Of a DNA stretch of 64,000 nt, positions 7,940-17,575 are shown in pieces (within the stretch, counting starts at the first letter, position 1; each line of letters begins with the position of its first letter). The notes below the pieces were generated by a model. It worked only from the letters and a program-made list of their open reading frames with translations, was not told where the DNA came from and searched no databases. The translations under genes and the position numbers were made by a program. The DNA comes from Pyxidicoccus caerfyrddinensis (lineage in GTDB: Bacteria > Myxococcota > Myxococcia > Myxococcales > Myxococcaceae), in the NCBI RefSeq assembly GCF_010894405.1, contig NZ_JAAIYA010000002.1:248001-312000 (forward strand), in the 5' to 3' direction.

Positions 7940-10900
7940 AGTTCGCCCACTTCTTCGTCGACCGGCCCATCTTCGCGGCCGTGCTCTCCGTCCTCCTGCT
8001 CATCGCGGGAGGGCTCTCCATCGTCCAGTTGCCCCTCAGTGAGTACCCTGCCGTCGCGCCGCCGACGGTGGTGGTGCGCGCGGCCTACCCCGGCGCCAAC
8101 CCGCGCGTCATCGCGGAGACGGTGGCCGCGCCGCTGGAGCAGGAAATCAACGGCGTGGAGGGCATGCTCTACATGTCCTCGCAGTCCACCAGCGACGGCC
8201 GCGTGTCCCTCACGGTGACGTTCGCCCAGGGCGTGGACGCGGACCTCGCGCAGGTGCAGGTGCAGAACCGCGTGGCGCGCGCGCTGCCACGCCTGCCGCA
8301 GGAGGTGCAACGGTTGGGCGTGCTCACGGAGAAGACGAGCACGGACATCCTGATGGTGGTGCACCTCGTCTCGCCGGACGCGTCGCTGGAGCCGCTCTAC
8401 CTCTCCAACTACGCGGTGCTCCAGGTGAAGGACGTGCTCCAGCGCATCCCCGGCGTGGGCAGCGTGGTGGTGTGGGGCGCGGGCGAGTACAGCATGCGCG
8501 TCTGGTTGGACCCGCAGAAGCTGGCCTCGCGCAAGCTCACGGCGAGCGACGCGGTGGCCGCCATCCGCGAGCAGAACGTGCAGGTGGCCGCGGGCGTCGT
8601 CGGGCAGCAGCCGGACGCCAGCTCCGCGTTTCAAATCACCGTCACCACGCAGGGCCGACTCACCGACGAGCAGCAGTTCGGCGACATCGTCCTCAAGGTG
8701 GGCGAAGGCGGTCAGGTGACGCGCCTGCGCGACGTGGCCCGCGTGGAGATGGGGGCCAGCAGCTACTCGCTGAAGGCGCTCCTGGACGGCAAGCCGGCGG
8801 TGGCCATCGGCATCAACCAGGCCTCCGGCTCCAACGCGCTCGAAGTCTCCGCCGCCGTGCGGGAGCGCGTGGCGGAAATGAGCAAGGCCTTCCCGAAGGG
8901 CATGGAGTACCGCGTCGCGTATGACCCGACCTTCTTCGTGCGCGCGTCCATCAAGAACGTGGTGAGCACGCTGCTGGAGGCCGTGTTCCTGGTGGTGCTG
9001 GTGGTGGTGCTCTTCCTCCAGACGTGGCGCGCGTCCATCATTCCACTGGCGGCGGTGCCGGTGTCGCTGGTGGGTACGGCGGCGGTGATGCACCTGCTGG
9101 GCTTCTCGCTCAACACGTTGTCCCTCTTCGGGCTGGTGCTCTCCATCGGCATCGTGGTGGATGACGCCATCGTCGTCGTGGAGAACGTCGAGCGGCACAT
9201 CTCGCTGGGAGCCAGTCCGAAGGAGGCGGCCCGCAGGGCGATGACGGAGGTGACGGGGCCCATCATCGCGATTACGTCGGTGCTGGCGGCCGTCTTCATC
9301 CCCACGGCGTTCCTCGGCGGCCTCACCGGCCAGTTCTACCGGCAGTTCGCGCTCACCATCGCCATCTCCACGCTGCTGTCCGCCTTCAACTCGCTCACCC
9401 TGAGCCCGGCGCTGGCGGGCGTGCTGCTGCGCTCGCACCATGGCCGCAAGGACGCCCTCACGCGTTTCATGGACTGGGCGCTGGGGGGCTGGCTCTTCAA
9501 GCCCTTCAACCGCTTCTTCGAGCGTGCGTCGGAAGGCTACGTGCGCACGGTGAAGCGCGTGGTGCGCGTCAGCGCGGTGGCGCTCCTCATCTACGGCGGG
9601 CTGCTGGGGCTGACGTGGGCGGGCTTCGCGCACGTGCCCAAGGGCTTCGTCCCCATGCAGGACAAGTACTACCTCGTGGGCATCGCCCAGCTGCCGCCGG
9701 CCGCGTCGTTGGACAGGACGACGGACGTGGTGCGCCGCATGTCGGAGATTGCGCTGGCCGAGCCGGGCGTGGCCAACGTGATTGCGTTCTCCGGCCTGTC
9801 GGTGAATGGCTTCGTCAACGCGCCCAACGCGGCGGTGGTCTTCACCGCGCTCGACACCTTCGAGAAGCGGCAGTCGCCGGAGCTGTCGGCGAACGCGATT
9901 GCCGGGCGCCTCCAGGCGAAGTTCAGCACCATCCAGGACGGCTTCACCGCCATCTTCCCGCCCCCGCCCGTGCCGGGCATGGGCGCGCTGGCGGGCTTCA
10001 AGCTCCAGTTGGAGGACCGCGCGGGCCTCGGCCCGGAAGCGCTCTACGAGGCCGCGCAGGCCCTGTCGCGGCGGGCGGCGCAGGAGCCGGAGGTGGCGGG
10101 GCTGATGTCGGGCTTCGAAATCAACGTGCCCCAGCTCCAGCTCGACGTGGACCGGGTGAAGGCGAAGACGCAGGGCGTGCCGCTCGGGGACATCTTCGAC
10201 ACGCTGCAAATCCACCTGGGCTCGCTCTACGTGAATGACTTCAACCGCTTCGGGCGCACCTACCAGGTGAACGTGCAGGCGGATGCGCCGTACCGCATGC
10301 AGGCGGAGGACATCGGCCGGCTCCAGGTGCGCAATGCCCAGGGCGGCATGGTGCCGCTGGCGTCACTCGTCAACGTGGCGCCGTCCTTCGGACCGGACCA
10401 GGTGATGCGCTACAACGGCTACCCGTCCGCGGACCTCAATGGCATGGCCCGGCCGGGTGTCAGCACGGGCCAGGCGGTGGCGGCCATGGAGCGCGTCGCG
10501 GCGGAGACGCTCCCCGCCGGGATGAGCTTCGAGTGGACCGACCTCACCTACCAGGAGAAGCTCGCGGGCAAGGAAGGGCTGCTGGTCTTCCCGCTGGCCA
10601 TCCTCCTCGCCTTCCTCATCCTCGCGGCGCAGTACAACAGCTGGACGCTGCCGCTGGCGGTGCTGCTGACGGTGCCCATGGCGCTGCTCAGCGCCATTGT
10701 CGGGGTGTGGCTCACCGGCGGGGAGAACAACATCTTCACGCAGATTGGCCTCGTGGTGCTCATCGGCCTCGCGGCGAAGAACGCCATCCTCATCGTGGAG
10801 TTCGCACGCTCCAAGGAGGACGAGGGCATGGGTGTGGCACAGGCGGCGCTCGAGGCGTGCCGGCTGCGGCTGCGGCCCATCCTGATGACGTCGGTGGCCT

Positions 10901-11121
10901 TCATCATGGGCGTGGTGCCGCTCGCGACGGCCACGGGCGCGGGCTCGGAGATGCGGCAGGCGATGGGCGTGGCGGTGCTCGCCGGCATGCTCGGGGTGAC
11001 GCTCTTCGGCCTGGTGCTGACGCCCATCTTCTACATCGTCATCCGCAAGCTGGAGCTGCGCCGGGCGGAGCCTGAGCCCGCGCCGCTGCCTCCGGGTGCG
11101 ACGGGCGCGCCGGGGCACTGA
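7936..11121 (+). CDS. RND multidrug efflux permease (HAE1/AcrB type)
   Basis: The 1061-residue length is normal for AcrB-type pumps. It opens with MKFAHFFVDRPIFAAVLSVL, then a large periplasmic loop, a bundle of membrane helices, a second loop and a second bundle. The proton-relay pair is present in helix 4 (SIGIVVDDAIVVVENVERH), and the second half has GLAAKNAILIVEFAR, both hallmarks of the hydrophobe/amphiphile efflux group. Substrates are probably lipophilic antibiotics, dyes or detergents, but specificity cannot be read from sequence. No TolC-like outer-membrane gene follows, so the pump must borrow a channel encoded elsewhere. A perfect 13-bp hairpin ends the operon. Confidence 0.96.
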   Translation: MKFAHFFVDRPIFAAVLSVLLLIAGGLSIVQLPLSEYPAVAPPTVVVRAAYPGANPRVIAETVAAPLEQEINGVEGMLYMSSQSTSDGRVSLTVTFAQGVDADLAQVQVQNRVARALPRLPQEVQRLGVLTEKTSTDILMVVHLVSPDASLEPLYLSNYAVLQVKDVLQRIPGVGSVVVWGAGEYSMRVWLDPQKLASRKLTASDAVAAIREQNVQVAAGVVGQQPDASSAFQITVTTQGRLTDEQQFGDIVLKVGEGGQVTRLRDVARVEMGASSYSLKALLDGKPAVAIGINQASGSNALEVSAAVRERVAEMSKAFPKGMEYRVAYDPTFFVRASIKNVVSTLLEAVFLVVLVVVLFLQTWRASIIPLAAVPVSLVGTAAVMHLLGFSLNTLSLFGLVLSIGIVVDDAIVVVENVERHISLGASPKEAARRAMTEVTGPIIAITSVLAAVFIPTAFLGGLTGQFYRQFALTIAISTLLSAFNSLTLSPALAGVLLRSHHGRKDALTRFMDWALGGWLFKPFNRFFERASEGYVRTVKRVVRVSAVALLIYGGLLGLTWAGFAHVPKGFVPMQDKYYLVGIAQLPPAASLDRTTDVVRRMSEIALAEPGVANVIAFSGLSVNGFVNAPNAAVVFTALDTFEKRQSPELSANAIAGRLQAKFSTIQDGFTAIFPPPPVPGMGALAGFKLQLEDRAGLGPEALYEAAQALSRRAAQEPEVAGLMSGFEINVPQLQLDVDRVKAKTQGVPLGDIFDTLQIHLGSLYVNDFNRFGRTYQVNVQADAPYRMQAEDIGRLQVRNAQGGMVPLASLVNVAPSFGPDQVMRYNGYPSADLNGMARPGVSTGQAVAAMERVAAETLPAGMSFEWTDLTYQEKLAGKEGLLVFPLAILLAFLILAAQYNSWTLPLAVLLTVPMALLSAIVGVWLTGGENNIFTQIGLVVLIGLAAKNAILIVEFARSKEDEGMGVAQAALEACRLRLRPILMTSVAFIMGVVPLATATGAGSEMRQAMGVAVLAGMLGVTLFGLVLTPIFYIVIRKLELRRAEPEPAPLPPGATGAPGH

Positions 11122-11137
11122 AGCAGCAACGCAGCAG

Positions 11138-11174
11138 CCGCGCCGGGCGGTGAGTGGGACTCCGCCCGGCGCGG
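11138..11174 (+). terminator. Rho-independent terminator of RND operon
   Basis: CCGCGCCGGGCGG (11138-11150) pairs perfectly with CCGCCCGGCGCGG (11162-11174) across an 11-nt loop, and TGTTTGG follows on the plus strand. It lies 16 bp after the permease stop and before the convergent LysR gene. Confidence 0.85.
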
Positions 11175-11203
11175 TGTTTGGCCTCTGGACGGGGGCGCTC
11201 GCG

Positions 11204-12106
11204 CTACCATCCCGGGGCCGAGCGCAGCAGCAGCTCCACCGCGGCGCGGACCCGGGGTGCCAGGCCCCGGGCCTCGCGTGTGGCCAGGTGGAGCCGGTTG
11301 AGCACGGGCCGGGCAGGCCGCATCAGCTCCACCAGCGAGCCCCGCTGCAAGGCGCCCTCGCACAGGTAGCGGGGCAGCACCGTGATGCCCGCGCCTCCTT
11401 CGGCCAGGGCCATCACCGCGCGCAGGTCGGGCACGGCGGCCCGGGCGCTTCCGCGGACACGGGCGCCGAAGGCGTCTCGGAAGAAGCGGCGCAGCAGCGG
11501 AAGGTCGCCCGCGTAGGCCAGCCACGGCACGTCCGCGAGCAGCGCCTCGCCGCCCGCCGCCTCCAGCGCCTTGCGCGGCAGCCGCTCCGCCCAGTCCGGG
11601 GCGCCCACCAGCACCAACTCCTCGTCATAGAGGACCTGGTACACCAGCCCGCGCGCGGCCACCTTGCGCGAAGCCACCACCAGGTCCAGCTCGCCCGCGC
11701 CGAGCGCCTCGAGCAGCGGCGTCACCACGTCCAGCCGCACCTGGAGCGTCAGGCCCCGGGCCACCAGCGGCGCGAGCGCCGGGAGCACCTTCGCCGCCAG
11801 CAGCTCCGCCGGCCCACCCAGGTAGAGCGTCCCCTCCAGCGCCGTGTTGCCCGCCCGCATCGCGTCCACGAGGGTGTCCAGCGCGTCCACATGCGCTGCG
11901 GCCGCCTGCGCGAGGTCGTGCCCGGCGGGCGTCGGCACCACGCCGCGCGCCCGTCGCGTGAAGAGGGGCCGTCCCAGCCGCGCCTCCAACGCCTGGAGGT
12001 GCGCGGACAGCGCGGGCTGCGTGAGGTGCACCGTGGTGGCCGCCCGGGAGATGGAGCCCGCCCGGTAGATGGCGAGGAACGAGTGGAGCAGGTCCAGCTC
12101 AGCCAT
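11204..12106 (-). CDS. LysR-family transcriptional regulator
   Basis: This 300-residue protein has the N-terminal winged helix-turn-helix of LysR regulators (LDLLHSFLAIYRAGSISRAA, then LTQPALSAHLQALEARLG) and a C-terminal periplasmic-binding-like effector domain (RVRLDVVTPLLEALGAGELDLVVA-type pattern, GAGITVLPRYL). It is divergent from the DJ-1/PfpI gene, with 71 bp between start codons, the classic arrangement for a LysR protein and its target. The element ATA-N8-TAT at 12105-12118 overlaps the regulator start codon and could be part of the binding site. The ligand is unknown. Confidence 0.92.
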   Translation of the reverse strand: MAELDLLHSFLAIYRAGSISRAATTVHLTQPALSAHLQALEARLGRPLFTRRARGVVPTPAGHDLAQAAAAHVDALDTLVDAMRAGNTALEGTLYLGGPAELLAAKVLPALAPLVARGLTLQVRLDVVTPLLEALGAGELDLVVASRKVAARGLVYQVLYDEELVLVGAPDWAERLPRKALEAAGGEALLADVPWLAYAGDLPLLRRFFRDAFGARVRGSARAAVPDLRAVMALAEGGAGITVLPRYLCEGALQRGSLVELMRPARPVLNRLHLATREARGLAPRVRAAVELLLRSAPGW

Positions 12107-12177
12107 AAAAAATCCTATCGCTCGCAGTCGGAAGCCCGATGGGCGCCCGGCGTCCTCGCCTCATACCTTGCAACGCC

Positions 12178-12975
12178 ATGAACGGCACCCACTCACTCCG
12201 CTGGCTCGGCCTGCTCGCCGTGGCGCTCCTCGCCACGGGCGCAGGTCCCCAGGCTTCCCCTTCTCCTCGAGGAAACAAACCCATGCGCATCCTCATCGTC
12301 CTCACCAGCCACGACACCCTCGGCGACACCGGCCGGAAGACGGGCTTCTACCTGTCCGAGCTCACCCACGCGCTCGACGTCTTCACCCGTGCCGGCCTGG
12401 AGGTGGACTACGTCAGCCCCAAGGGCGGCCGGGCGCCGATGGACGGCGTGTCGCGCGACGATGCCCTCAACCGCGCCTTCCTCGACGACGCTCGGCAGCT
12501 GGCTCGCCTGGAGACGACGCTGCGCCCGGAGCAGGTGGAGCCCGCGCGGTATGCCGCCATCTACGTGCCGGGCGGGCACGGGACGATGTTCGACCTGCCG
12601 CAAGACGCGCGCCTCAATGCGCTCATCGGCGGCCTCTACGCGCGCGGCGGAGCGGTGGCCGCGGTGTGCCATGGTCCCGCGGCGCTGGTGAACGTGAAGC
12701 TGCCGGACGGTGGCTACCTCGTGGCGGGGCGGGACGTGTCCGCATTCACCAACGAGGAGGAGGCGGCGGTGAAGCTCACCCAGGTGGTGCCCTTCCTCCT
12801 GGAGTCGAAGCTCATCGAGCGCGGCGCGCGCTTCACGAAGGCGCCCGACTTCCAGCAGCACGTGGTGGTGAGCGAGCGGCTCGTCACCGGGCAGAACCCG
12901 GCGTCCGCCGCCGCCGTGGCAGAGGCGCTGGTGCGTGTGCTCACGCCCCAGCGCCAGGCCACCGGCACCCGCTGA
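12178..12975 (+). CDS. Exported DJ-1/PfpI (Hsp31-like) glutamine-amidotransferase-fold protein
   Basis: Start ATG 12178 begins a Sec signal peptide (MNGTHSLRWLGLLAVALLAT, cut near GAGPQASP), so the 265-residue product is probably periplasmic, which is unusual for this normally cytosolic family. The domain has IVLTSHDTLGDTGRKTGFYLSE-type N-terminal strands, PGGHGTMFDL and the nucleophile elbow AVCHGPAALV (Cys about 164), with a conserved acidic residue in the helix containing YLSEL. This set resembles Hsp31/YajL-type glyoxalase III or chaperone members. It may detoxify methylglyoxal or another electrophile. Control by the divergent LysR regulator is likely. Confidence 0.88.
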   Translation: MNGTHSLRWLGLLAVALLATGAGPQASPSPRGNKPMRILIVLTSHDTLGDTGRKTGFYLSELTHALDVFTRAGLEVDYVSPKGGRAPMDGVSRDDALNRAFLDDARQLARLETTLRPEQVEPARYAAIYVPGGHGTMFDLPQDARLNALIGGLYARGGAVAAVCHGPAALVNVKLPDGGYLVAGRDVSAFTNEEEAAVKLTQVVPFLLESKLIERGARFTKAPDFQQHVVVSERLVTGQNPASAAAVAEALVRVLTPQRQATGTR

Positions 12976-13186
12976 CGGCGCGTGAGGTGGGACAAGCTGT
13001 AGAGCGGTGTTCCGGAGTCTCACAAGCACACCGCGACGTCCCAATTCCCCTCGAAAACTTCAGTGTGCATGGGAGTCGTAGTTGCAATCCGGTGGTGATC
13101 GCCGCGCGGCGTGCGGAGTCATTGCCCTCGGGGAAGAACGGCGCGCTACGCTGCACGCGCCCCCCGAACGAAGGAGTCCCTCGTCC

Positions 13187-14443
13187 ATGCGCACCCGGCC
13201 GACCCTGCTGAGTGCTCTCGCTTTCGGCGCCTGCATGAGCGCCCTCGCGGGAGCCTGTCAGACCTATGACTTCGAGCCGGTGGAGCCCCTCGCCATCGCG
13301 CAGACGACCTTCGAGGAGCCGCTCGTCGGGCGCAAGCCCAAGCCCAACGTCATGCTGCTGGTGGACACCTCGGGCTCCATGACTGAGCCGGTGGACACGT
13401 CGGACCCGGACTGTCAGCTCCCGGGCGGAGAGCCCGGCGAGACGTGCGCCGAGACGGACCCCTGCAACCCCGCCGTCTGCCCCACGCGCTGGACGGAGCT
13501 GCAGGCCGCCGTGCCGAAGTTCCTCGCCGACACCGGCGCCTTCGTCCGCTTCGGCCTGACGACCTATCCCGACACGCGCGGGGAGGACGGACTCGCCGCG
13601 TCGTGCCGGGGGGCCTCGTCGACCTCCGTGCGCAAGGACCTGCCGGTGGCGGAAGATGATGCGTCGCTGCTGGTGAACGCCAACGCCATCAACGACCTCC
13701 TCCAGGGCATCCCCAACGCGGGGACGGGGCGTCCCAAGGGTGGCACGCCGACGAGCCTGAGCCTGCGCTTCGTGAAGGACCTGCCCGGGCTCCAGAACAA
13801 GGACCGCCGGCAGTTCGTCGTGCTGCTCACGGACGGCCTGCCCAACTGCAACGAGCAGAATGCCTACGAGATCAGCAATCCTCTCTGCCGGTGCACGCTG
13901 TCGACCTGCTCAGCGGCGGGGAAGTCTGGCTGCCTGGACATGGATGCCTCGGTGGAGGCGGTGCGGGAGCTGCTCGCGAAGGAAATCACCACCATCGTCA
14001 TCGGGTTCGGCACGGAGACGGCGGAGGGCAATGGCCCCGCGGTGCTGGACGCCATGGCCCGTGCCGGCGGCTTCGCCCGCACCTGCAAGGAGGGCGAGAC
14101 GTCCTGCGGCGCCAATGACCCGTGCGACCCCGTCACCCGCCTGTGCCAGCGCCCCTTCTACCAGGCAGGCAACCAGACGGAGCTGGCCCAGGTGCTGGAG
14201 GCCATCAGCAAGGAGCTCGTCGACGAGGACGCCTGCCTCATCCGGCTGGACCCGTCCCAGCTCCCGTCTGACCCCAAGCTCATCGTCGTCTACGTGGAAG
14301 GCGAGCGCACCCCCGCGGGCGCGGACACCTGGGAGCTGACGGACGACGGCGTCCTCTTCACCGGGGCGATGTGCGAGCGCATCAAGGCGTCCACGCCGGA
14401 TGCGCCCGTCGACGTGGGCCTGCGCGCCATCCGCCAGCGCTAG
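13187..14443 (+). CDS. von Willebrand A domain lipoprotein, Cys-rich
   Basis: ATG 13187 follows AAGGAG and starts a lipoprotein-like signal ([17 protein letters not shown], Cys at about residue 24). A vWA domain follows with the MIDAS motif LLVDTSGSM (about residues 57-65), a threonine at GGTPTS, and an Asp at [11 protein letters not shown]; together these bind a divalent metal and a protein ligand. About 20 Cys, many in short clusters such as [15 protein letters not shown] and CRCTLSTC, suggest disulfides and a surface location. The fold is used for adhesion or complex assembly. It stands alone and converges on ureG: the two stop codons overlap, with no terminator between. Confidence 0.85.
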   Translation: MRTRPTLLSALAFGACMSALAGACQTYDFEPVEPLAIAQTTFEEPLVGRKPKPNVMLLVDTSGSMTEPVDTSDPDCQLPGGEPGETCAETDPCNPAVCPTRWTELQAAVPKFLADTGAFVRFGLTTYPDTRGEDGLAASCRGASSTSVRKDLPVAEDDASLLVNANAINDLLQGIPNAGTGRPKGGTPTSLSLRFVKDLPGLQNKDRRQFVVLLTDGLPNCNEQNAYEISNPLCRCTLSTCSAAGKSGCLDMDASVEAVRELLAKEITTIVIGFGTETAEGNGPAVLDAMARAGGFARTCKEGETSCGANDPCDPVTRLCQRPFYQAGNQTELAQVLEAISKELVDEDACLIRLDPSQLPSDPKLIVVYVEGERTPAGADTWELTDDGVLFTGAMCERIKASTPDAPVDVGLRAIRQR

Positions 14444-15168
14444 GCGGCGGCGGTGCGCTGGCGCCACGCGCCGAGGAGGTGCTCCACCACCTCGTCCAGG
14501 CCCACGCCCTTCGTCACCTGGGTGAAGACGAAGGGCCCGCTGCCGCGCATCTTCTTCGCGTCGCGCTCCATGACGCCCAGGTCCGCGCCCACGTGCGGCG
14601 CCAGGTCCGTCTTGTTGATGACCAGCAAATCCGACTGGGTGATGCCGGGGCCGCCCTTGCGCGGCACCTTGTCCCCGCCGGCCACGTCGATGACGTAGAC
14701 GGTGTAGTCCGCCAGCTCGCGGCTGTACTGCGCCGCGAGGTTGTCGCCGCCGCTCTCCACGATGAGCAGCTCCGGCGACAGCTCCTCCATGAGCTGCTCC
14801 AGCGCCATCAGGTTGTGGCTGATGTCCTCGCGGATGGCCGCGTGGGGGCAGCCGCCCGTCTCCACCGCCTTGATGCGCTCGGGGGACAGGGCCTGGTTGC
14901 GGACGAGGAACTCGGCGTCCTCCTTGGTGAAGATGTCGTTGGTGACGACGCCCAGGCGGACGCGGTCGCGCAGCTTGCGGCACAGGGCCAGCACCAGCGC
15001 CGTCTTCCCGCTGCCCACCGGCCCGCCGATGCCGATGGTGAAGGCACGCGCCTTGTAGTCGCGCTTCTTCGGCGCCTCGCGCTCGTCGAAGTGGCCCGGG
15101 TGGTCCCACTCCTCGTGCTCGTGGTCATGGTCGTCGTCGTGGCCGTGGCCGCGGTGGTCGTCGTGCAT
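14440..15168 (-). CDS. ureG: Urease accessory GTPase UreG with His-rich N-terminal tail
   Basis: UreG is the GTPase that powers nickel delivery to apo-urease with UreF and UreD. The G-domain is intact: P-loop [24 protein letters not shown] holding the Cys-Pro-His nickel site, [10 protein letters not shown], and [12 protein letters not shown]. The 242-residue protein is about 30-40 longer than the common form because of a start rich in metal ligands: nine His and many Asp/Glu in the first 27 residues ([20 protein letters not shown]). Such tails store or bind nickel in some UreG proteins and may replace UreE, which is not found in this cluster. It is the last gene of the operon, 12 bp after ureF. 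Confidence 0.97.
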   Translation of the reverse strand: MHDDHRGHGHDDDHDHEHEEWDHPGHFDEREAPKKRDYKARAFTIGIGGPVGSGKTALVLALCRKLRDRVRLGVVTNDIFTKEDAEFLVRNQALSPERIKAVETGGCPHAAIREDISHNLMALEQLMEELSPELLIVESGGDNLAAQYSRELADYTVYVIDVAGGDKVPRKGGPGITQSDLLVINKTDLAPHVGADLGVMERDAKKMRGSGPFVFTQVTKGVGLDEVVEHLLGAWRQRTAAA

Positions 15169-15180
15169 GTGCGCTTCACC

Positions 15181-15843
15181 TCAGGACAGGAAGAGCCTCG
15201 AATAGAGCCGGTCGTGCGTGGACCCGAGCAAATCCAACAGGGGAGAGGGCTGCGCCAGCGCGTCCACGTCCAGTCCGGCGCACTGCTCCAGGACGGCGTC
15301 CAGGAGCGGCGTGGCCTGGTGCTGGAGCTGGTGCGACTCGTGCGTGCCGACGATGCCCAGCCGCACCGCCGCGGACAGCGTGCCCCGCAGCGTCAGGGAC
15401 AGGTAGAGCGCCTGCGCGTCCGGCAGCGCCACGTCCAGCGCGAGCAGCACCGCGCCGAAGAGGGGCGCGTGGTGGAAGCACAGCTTGTCCGCGCGGGCGG
15501 CCTCGCGCACGGGCGCCACCGGCCCGGGGAAGATGCGCGCGCAGGTGTCCAGCAGGGCCCGGCCCTGCGTGCGGCTGGCACGGTTGGCCACGTGGCTGGT
15601 GAGGAAGGCGTCCGTGCGTGCGTCCAGCGCGGGCAGGGTGGAGGGCTCGCGGTGCGCGGCACCCAGCAGCGGCAGCCCGCCATGGCCCGCCTGCCAGAGC
15701 AGCTCGCGCACGAAGCGCCGCAGCTCCGGCGCCCCGCGCACCTCGCCCTGCTGCACGGCGGCCTCCAGCCCCGCCGAGTGCGCGAAGCCCCCGGTGGGAA
15801 AGCCCGAGTCCGCCAGCTGCAACACCCTCCACGACGCGCCCAT
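15181..15843 (-). CDS. ureF: Urease accessory protein UreF
   Basis: Start ATG 15843 (MGASWRVLQLADSGFPTGGF) gives 220 residues, the normal UreF length, and leaves a 16-bp gap to ureC; an upstream start at 15897 would run into ureC. The conserved N-terminal LQLADSGFPTGGFAHSAGLE and the all-helical pattern with the late SAAVRLGIVGTHESHQLQH segment identify UreF. It bridges UreD-bound apo-urease and UreG and acts as an activator and fidelity check for UreG GTP hydrolysis. It is translated between ureC and ureG in one operon. Confidence 0.95.
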   Translation of the reverse strand: MGASWRVLQLADSGFPTGGFAHSAGLEAAVQQGEVRGAPELRRFVRELLWQAGHGGLPLLGAAHREPSTLPALDARTDAFLTSHVANRASRTQGRALLDTCARIFPGPVAPVREAARADKLCFHHAPLFGAVLLALDVALPDAQALYLSLTLRGTLSAAVRLGIVGTHESHQLQHQATPLLDAVLEQCAGLDVDALAQPSPLLDLLGSTHDRLYSRLFLS

Positions 15844-15859
15844 GGGTTTCAGCCCTCCG

Positions 15860-17575
15860 TCAGAACAGCGAGTAGAGCTGGGCCAGGGGCAGCACACGAG
15901 CGGGCTCGCAGCGCAGCAGCTCGCCGTCGGCGCGCACCTCGTACGTCTCCGGGTCCACGGTGAGGACGGGCAGGGCGTCGTTGAGCTTCATGTCCCGCTT
16001 GCCCAGGCCCCGGCAGCGGCTCACCGCGGACAGGCGCTTGGTGAGTCCCAGGTCGCGCGTCGTCCCTTCCGCCAGTGCGCGGGCGGAGACGAAGGCGAGG
16101 CTCGTGGCCCCGAGCGCCCGGCCGCGCGCGCCGAACATGGGCCGCATGAGGTACGGCTGCGGCGTGGGGATGGACGCGTTGGCGTCACCCATCTGCCCCC
16201 AGGCGATGAAGCCGCCCTTGAGCACCAATTCGGGCTTGAGGCCGAAGAAGGCCGGCCGCCACAGCACCAGGTCCGCGAGCTTGCCCACCTCGACGGAGCC
16301 CACCTCATGCGCCAGACCGTGGGCGATGGCGGGGTTGATGGTGTACTTCGCCACGTAGCGGCGGATGCGGAGGTTGTCGTTGTCGCCGCGCTCGTCGCGC
16401 AGCCGGCCGCGCTGCTCGCGCATCTTGTGGGCCGTCTGCCACGTGCGGCAGATGACCTCGCCCACGCGCCCCATGGCCTGGCTGTCGGACGACATCATGC
16501 TGATGGCGCCCAGGTCATGGAGGATGTCCTCCGCGGCGATGGTCTCCCCGCGGATGCGGCTCTCCGCGAAGGCGACGTCCTCGGGAATCTCGCGGTCCAG
16601 GTGGTGACACACCATGAGCATGTCCAGGTGCTCATCCAGCGTGTTCACCGTGTACGGGCGCGTGGGGTTGGTGGAGCTTGGCAGCACGTTGGGCGCGCCG
16701 CACACGCGGATGATGTCCGGGGCGTGCCCGCCGCCCGCGCCCTCGGAGTGGTAGGTGTGGATGGTGCGGCCCTTGAACGCGGCCAGCGAGTCATCCACGT
16801 AGCCGGACTCGTTGAGCGTGTCCGTGTGGATGGTGACCTGGACGTCCTCGTCCTCCGCCACGGAGAGGCAGGTGTCGATGGCGGCCGGCGTGGTGCCCCA
16901 GTCCTCGTGCAGCTTCAGGCCGATGGCGCCCGCGCGAATCTGGTCCACGAGCCCCTCGGGCAGGGACGTGTTGCCCTTGCCGGTGAGGCCGATGTTGAGC
17001 GGAATGGTGTCCGTGGCCTGGAGCATCCGCTGGAGGTTCCACGCGCCCGGCGTGCAGGTGGTGGCCTTGGTGCCGGTGGCGGGGCCGGTGCCGCCGCCCA
17101 CCCACGTGGTGACTCCGCTGGCCAGCGCCTCGTCCGCCTGCTGCGGGCAGATGAAGTGGATGTGCGTGTCCAGCCCGCCCGCGGTGACGATGAGTCCCTC
17201 GCCGGCAATGGCCTCGGTGGTGACGCCCACCACCATGCCGGGGGTGACGCCGGCCATGACGTCCGGGTTGCCCGCCTTGCCGATGCCGGCGATGCGGCCG
17301 TGCTTGATTCCGATGTCCGCCTTGTAGATGCCCGTCCAGTCGAGGATGAGCGCGTTGGTGATGACGCAGTCGAGCGCCTTGTCGTCGCCCACGCCGGCCT
17401 GCTGGCCCATGCCCTCGCGCAGCACCTTGCCGCCGCCGAACTTGCACTCGTCGCCGTAGACGGTGGCGTCGCGCTCCACCTCGGCCCACAGCCCCGTGTC
17501 CCCCAGCCGCACCCGGTCTCCCGTGGTGGGGCCGAACATGTCCGCGTAGTGGCGGCGGTCCATCTTCCGGCTCAT
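15860..17575 (-). CDS. ureC: Urease alpha (catalytic) subunit UreC
   Basis: The 571-residue length is standard. It hydrolyses urea to ammonia and carbamate with two nickel ions. Active-site residues are present: DTHIHFICP (Ni ligands), GLKLHEDWG with the carbamylated Lys near residue 220, [33 protein letters not shown] in the mobile flap with its catalytic His, and [22 protein letters not shown] and GKLADLVLW near the C-terminus are also typical. The start codon overlaps the stop of ureAB by 4 bp. All catalytic residues are intact, so the enzyme should be active if nickel can be inserted. Confidence 0.98.
   Translation of the reverse strand: MSRKMDRRHYADMFGPTTGDRVRLGDTGLWAEVERDATVYGDECKFGGGKVLREGMGQQAGVGDDKALDCVITNALILDWTGIYKADIGIKHGRIAGIGKAGNPDVMAGVTPGMVVGVTTEAIAGEGLIVTAGGLDTHIHFICPQQADEALASGVTTWVGGGTGPATGTKATTCTPGAWNLQRMLQATDTIPLNIGLTGKGNTSLPEGLVDQIRAGAIGLKLHEDWGTTPAAIDTCLSVAEDEDVQVTIHTDTLNESGYVDDSLAAFKGRTIHTYHSEGAGGGHAPDIIRVCGAPNVLPSSTNPTRPYTVNTLDEHLDMLMVCHHLDREIPEDVAFAESRIRGETIAAEDILHDLGAISMMSSDSQAMGRVGEVICRTWQTAHKMREQRGRLRDERGDNDNLRIRRYVAKYTINPAIAHGLAHEVGSVEVGKLADLVLWRPAFFGLKPELVLKGGFIAWGQMGDANASIPTPQPYLMRPMFGARGRALGATSLAFVSARALAEGTTRDLGLTKRLSAVSRCRGLGKRDMKLNDALPVLTVDPETYEVRADGELLRCEPARVLPLAQLYSLF

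Noticed and set aside
7732..10215. 827-codon open frame antisense to the RND genes
   Set aside because: It is His/Arg/Glu-rich antisense translation of the GC3-biased efflux genes, which are certain; no domain or ribosome site.
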